From assembly GCF_902859935.1 (NCBI RefSeq), contig NZ_CADIKI010000011.1, positions 124,001 through 188,000 on the forward strand: DNA of 64,000 nucleotides. The letters run 5' to 3'. Positions within the stretch are counted from its first letter, which is position 1, and every line of letters begins with the position of its first letter. The notes under the pieces were generated by a model that was not told the DNA's origin, did not search any database, and worked only from the letters and a program-made list of their open reading frames with translations. Source of the stretch: Paraburkholderia fynbosensis (GTDB lineage Bacteria; Pseudomonadota; Gammaproteobacteria; Burkholderiales; Burkholderiaceae). A program made the translations under genes and the position numbers. Shown here one piece after another: positions 62,229 through 64,000 of the stretch.

Positions 62229-62860
62229 TTATGCCTCTCCGTGCTCATCCTTCCCGATCAGTACGCTCGTGGGCGAATCAAACATATAGCGCGGCACATC
62301 CAGATTCTGCGGTGCCGGTTTGTCTTTGAATACACGGCCTGCAAGGTCGTAGGTAGAGCCGTGACAGGGGCACAGGAACCCTCCTGGCCAGTTGTCCGGG
62401 AGATTAGCCTGCGGACCGGCCTGAAACCGCGGTCTGGGCGTACAGCCAAGGTGAGTGCAGACACCCACCACGATGAGAATGCCCTTGTGATCTGCCCGCG
62501 ACCGGTATTCGTTCCTGCAGTAAGCCGGTAGCGGCATCGAAAACGGTCGCGTCGTGCCGGGATCGGCAACCATCGCGTTCGCCTTTACCACCGCAGCCAG
62601 CATCTCCTTCGTCCGGTTGACTACAAACACCGGGACACCGCGCCACGCGACGGTCATCATCCCGCCCGGCTCCAGTTGCTGATGTCCGCAGCAACCGGGG
62701 CACCAGCCGCCCTGGCCTTTTCGGACGGGGCAAATGAATCAATGAACGGTACAAGGGTGGCAGCGCCAGCAATGCTTCCAGCAACCGATGTCGCTATCAA
62801 CCACCTGCGGCGACCGTCGTCCATGCGATCTTGTGCAATTTGCGCCATCTCGTACTCCAT
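62229..62860 (-). pseudogene. petA: Orphan petA (Rieske subunit of cytochrome bc1), frameshifted
   Basis: The first frame (from 62860) has the N-terminal membrane anchor DDGRRRWLIATSVAGSIAGA then ATLVPFIDSF and ends DISNWSRAG with a stop. A one-base deletion near 62675 restores LEPGGMMTVAWRGVPVFVVN and the second frame continues through both cluster motifs, CTHLGC and CPCHGS, to the family end DVPRYMFDSP. All ligands are intact. No petB or petC gene is beside it, unlike the usual operon, so this looks like an extra, isolated copy. The frameshift may be real or a sequencing error. Confidence 0.8.
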
Positions 62861-63121
62861 GCATCCGCGAGCCCATATGTGTTTGAGTTCGAATCTGGGA
62901 ACGCGTTCTTTGCTATCACGGGAATGTCCCTAAAGTCTGGTCGTGGGACTGATGGGGAGACCGCGGCAGCAAGGCGCGTGGGAGAGTTGCGTTCATGCAA
63001 ACGACCGGATCGTCACCGCACGACGTACTGAAGATATTGCGCAAAACTACGAATCGCGTGATGCCGGAAAGGGGCTGGACAGGGGATGACAACGCAGCCG
63101 GTTTCGCCATCCCGTCCGGGG

Positions 63122-63433
63122 CTATTTGCCATCATCGTGTTGCGGCCATTCGAAGCTGTCGCCATGCAAATGCGTACGTCGTTTGTAACGATGCGTGTCG
63201 GCGTTCGGGAGCACAGGGTAGAAGGACCACACGCGGGTCGGCGATGACGGCACGTAGGTAATATGGGCAAGAGCACCGCGTTGCGCTGTCAACCCGTTTG
63301 CCAGAATGGTCGAGCTCGCATCTAGGTGGTTTGCCATAGCAACGTCGAAGCCGTCTTCCGGACACGCGTGCACGGCACCGCTTGCAATCGAAGTAGCCAG
63401 GATTGTCACCCAGGCCATTAGACAGTGTTTCAT
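63122..63433 (-). CDS. Small secreted hypothetical protein
   Basis: A 103-residue protein with a signal peptide (LMAWVTILATSIASGAVHA). The mature part starts CPEDGFDVAMANHLDASSTI and is Tyr/His-rich, ending SFEWPQHDDGK. No family recognised. The 260 bp between it and petA hold no gene seen. It is divergent from the MarR gene. Confidence 0.5.
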   Translation of the reverse strand: MKHCLMAWVTILATSIASGAVHACPEDGFDVAMANHLDASSTILANGLTAQRGALAHITYVPSSPTRVWSFYPVLPNADTHRYKRRTHLHGDSFEWPQHDDGK

Positions 63434-63630
63434 CCCATTTGCTCCGTTCCGGGGCCGTCCCTCACCGCGTTTGCGACTCTGTGAAACACGACCTGTGCGG
63501 TGTCGGAGTGCAAAGCCTGACCCGAAACCTGTGTTCCATCGCCGCTGCGGAGCCGTCCCCCGTGTATGCGATGCAGGAAATCGTTCATCGGAAAGTTCTT
63601 TGCGATCTACACGATCTCCATTTATATTAG

Positions 63631-63643
63631 GTCATCAAATGAC
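63631..63643. promoter_or_regulatory. Small palindrome ahead of the MarR gene
   Basis: GTCAT-CAA-ATGAC in an AT-rich stretch 40 bp before the MarR start, between it and the divergent secreted-protein gene. Possible MarR operator; short enough to be chance. Confidence 0.35.
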
Positions 63644-63683
63644 ATACTTCCAATACTCAACGTAACACTACGGAAAGCAGGCT

Positions 63684-64000
63684 ATGGGCACCAGAACTCG
63701 CTCAAAGGATGCCGGGTTAACCAAGCAGGAACTTGAGGAACTGTCTGAGTTTCGCTATCGGTTGCGGCGCTTCCTGCATTTTTCCGAGACGATCGTCCAT
63801 GCGGAGGGAATCACGCCTCTGCAGTACATGTTGCTGCTACATGTGAAGGGCTTTCCTGACCGGGACTGGGCCACTGTCGGCGAACTGGCCGAACGTCTGC
63901 AGGCGTCGCCGCACGGAACCGTTGCGCTCGTGTCCCGTTGCGAGGCTGCGGGGCTCGTCAAACGAAAGCCCAGTGCACAGGACCGCCGCCAGGTGGAAGT
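63684..64000 (+). CDS. MarR-family transcriptional regulator, 3' end outside window
   Basis: The frame from the ATG at 63684 stays open to the window edge (105 complete codons). It encodes a MarR-type regulator: FRYRLRRFLHFSETIVHAEG, ITPLQYMLLLHVKGFP, then the winged-helix TVGELAERLQASPHGTVALV and SRCEAAGLVKRKPSAQDRRQ, the family wing with Asp-Arg-Arg. AAAGCAGG lies upstream at a suitable spacing. The C-terminal dimerisation helix is beyond the window. Regulated genes are not visible. Confidence 0.83.
   Translation, partial: MGTRTRSKDAGLTKQELEELSEFRYRLRRFLHFSETIVHAEGITPLQYMLLLHVKGFPDRDWATVGELAERLQASPHGTVALVSRCEAAGLVKRKPSAQDRRQVE

Noticed and set aside
63641..63660. TGACAT followed by CTTCCAATA ahead of the MarR gene
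   Set aside because: Spacing is two bases short and no first repeat or correctly placed -10 box is present; better read as part of a small palindrome.
1..64000. tRNA, rRNA, riboswitch and CRISPR arrays
   Set aside because: No cloverleaf, conserved rRNA segment, known aptamer core or regularly spaced repeats were recognised by eye.

Overview
This high-GC window has the gene content and operon style of a large-genome soil or plant-associated Burkholderiales bacterium (Paraburkholderia / Caballeronia / Burkholderia-like). It carries many LysR, IclR, AraC, TetR, MarR and DeoR regulators next to small catabolic operons, an MdtABC-type RND pump with a NodT-family outer-membrane factor, MipA/OmpV and YXWGXW-type envelope proteins, and many ATGA stop/start overlaps. 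The genus is inferred from this style; there is no rRNA or housekeeping marker to fix it. I saw no tRNA, rRNA, CRISPR array or intact mobile element.

Region 1 (1-17.3 kb) is nitrogen-compound catabolism: the end of a hydantoinase-B gene, two aldehyde dehydrogenases, a HAD-family dehalogenase-like protein, a PuuB-like amine oxidase, a three-subunit opine / D-hydroxyproline-type oxidase (Fer2, FAD/NAD plus BFD-type [2Fe-2S], DAO), an AraC-type regulator, a Tat-exported ABC solute-binding protein, an M20 amidohydrolase, another DAO, a GNAT protein and a decayed Asp/Glu racemase. Together they would import, deacylate and oxidise amino-acid conjugates and amines.

Region 2 (17.4-24.3 kb) is the most unusual part. 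A LysR gene is followed by a tightly coupled operon: a 2OG-Fe(II) oxygenase, an alpha/beta hydrolase, a BMP-family binding protein, a Rieske-type oxygenase that kept its iron site but lost its Rieske ligands, a second protein with an intact Rieske centre, an apparently dead catalytic domain and a fused plant-type ferredoxin, and a GST-like protein. The layout recalls the NdmC/NdmD/NdmE N-demethylase but lacks the flavin reductase domain.

Region 3 (25.6-42.0 kb) is an envelope/efflux block next to a Tn3-family transposase remnant: a YXWGXW-like exported protein, a small membrane protein, an orphan histidine kinase, a four-gene RND pump operon, MipA/OmpV, a glycine-zipper lipoprotein, an EF-hand-like protein, a tiny lipoprotein and two divergent OmpR-type response regulators. 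Four promoters in this block share one operator architecture with identical spacing to the -10 box, so the block looks like a single local regulon.

Region 4 (42.3-50.0 kb) is a D-threonate/D-erythronate-type operon (KdgT-like permease, DUF1537 kinase, PdxA2, TetR, Fe-dependent alcohol dehydrogenase, 3-hydroxyisobutyrate-dehydrogenase-like protein) with a divergent DeoR regulator. Region 5 (50.1-51.1 kb) is a decayed soxR facing a truncated FMN reductase across an intact SoxR box. Region 6 (51.2-56.7 kb) is an IclR-linked aromatic cluster (MHS transporter, MhpA-like hydroxylase, FAH-family hydrolase, single-domain VOC dioxygenase). Region 7 (57-64 kb) holds a frameshifted FUSC protein, a TetR, an NDH-2-like dehydrogenase, a DUF1840 protein, a frameshifted orphan petA, a small secreted protein and the start of a MarR gene, separated by long stretches without recognisable genes.
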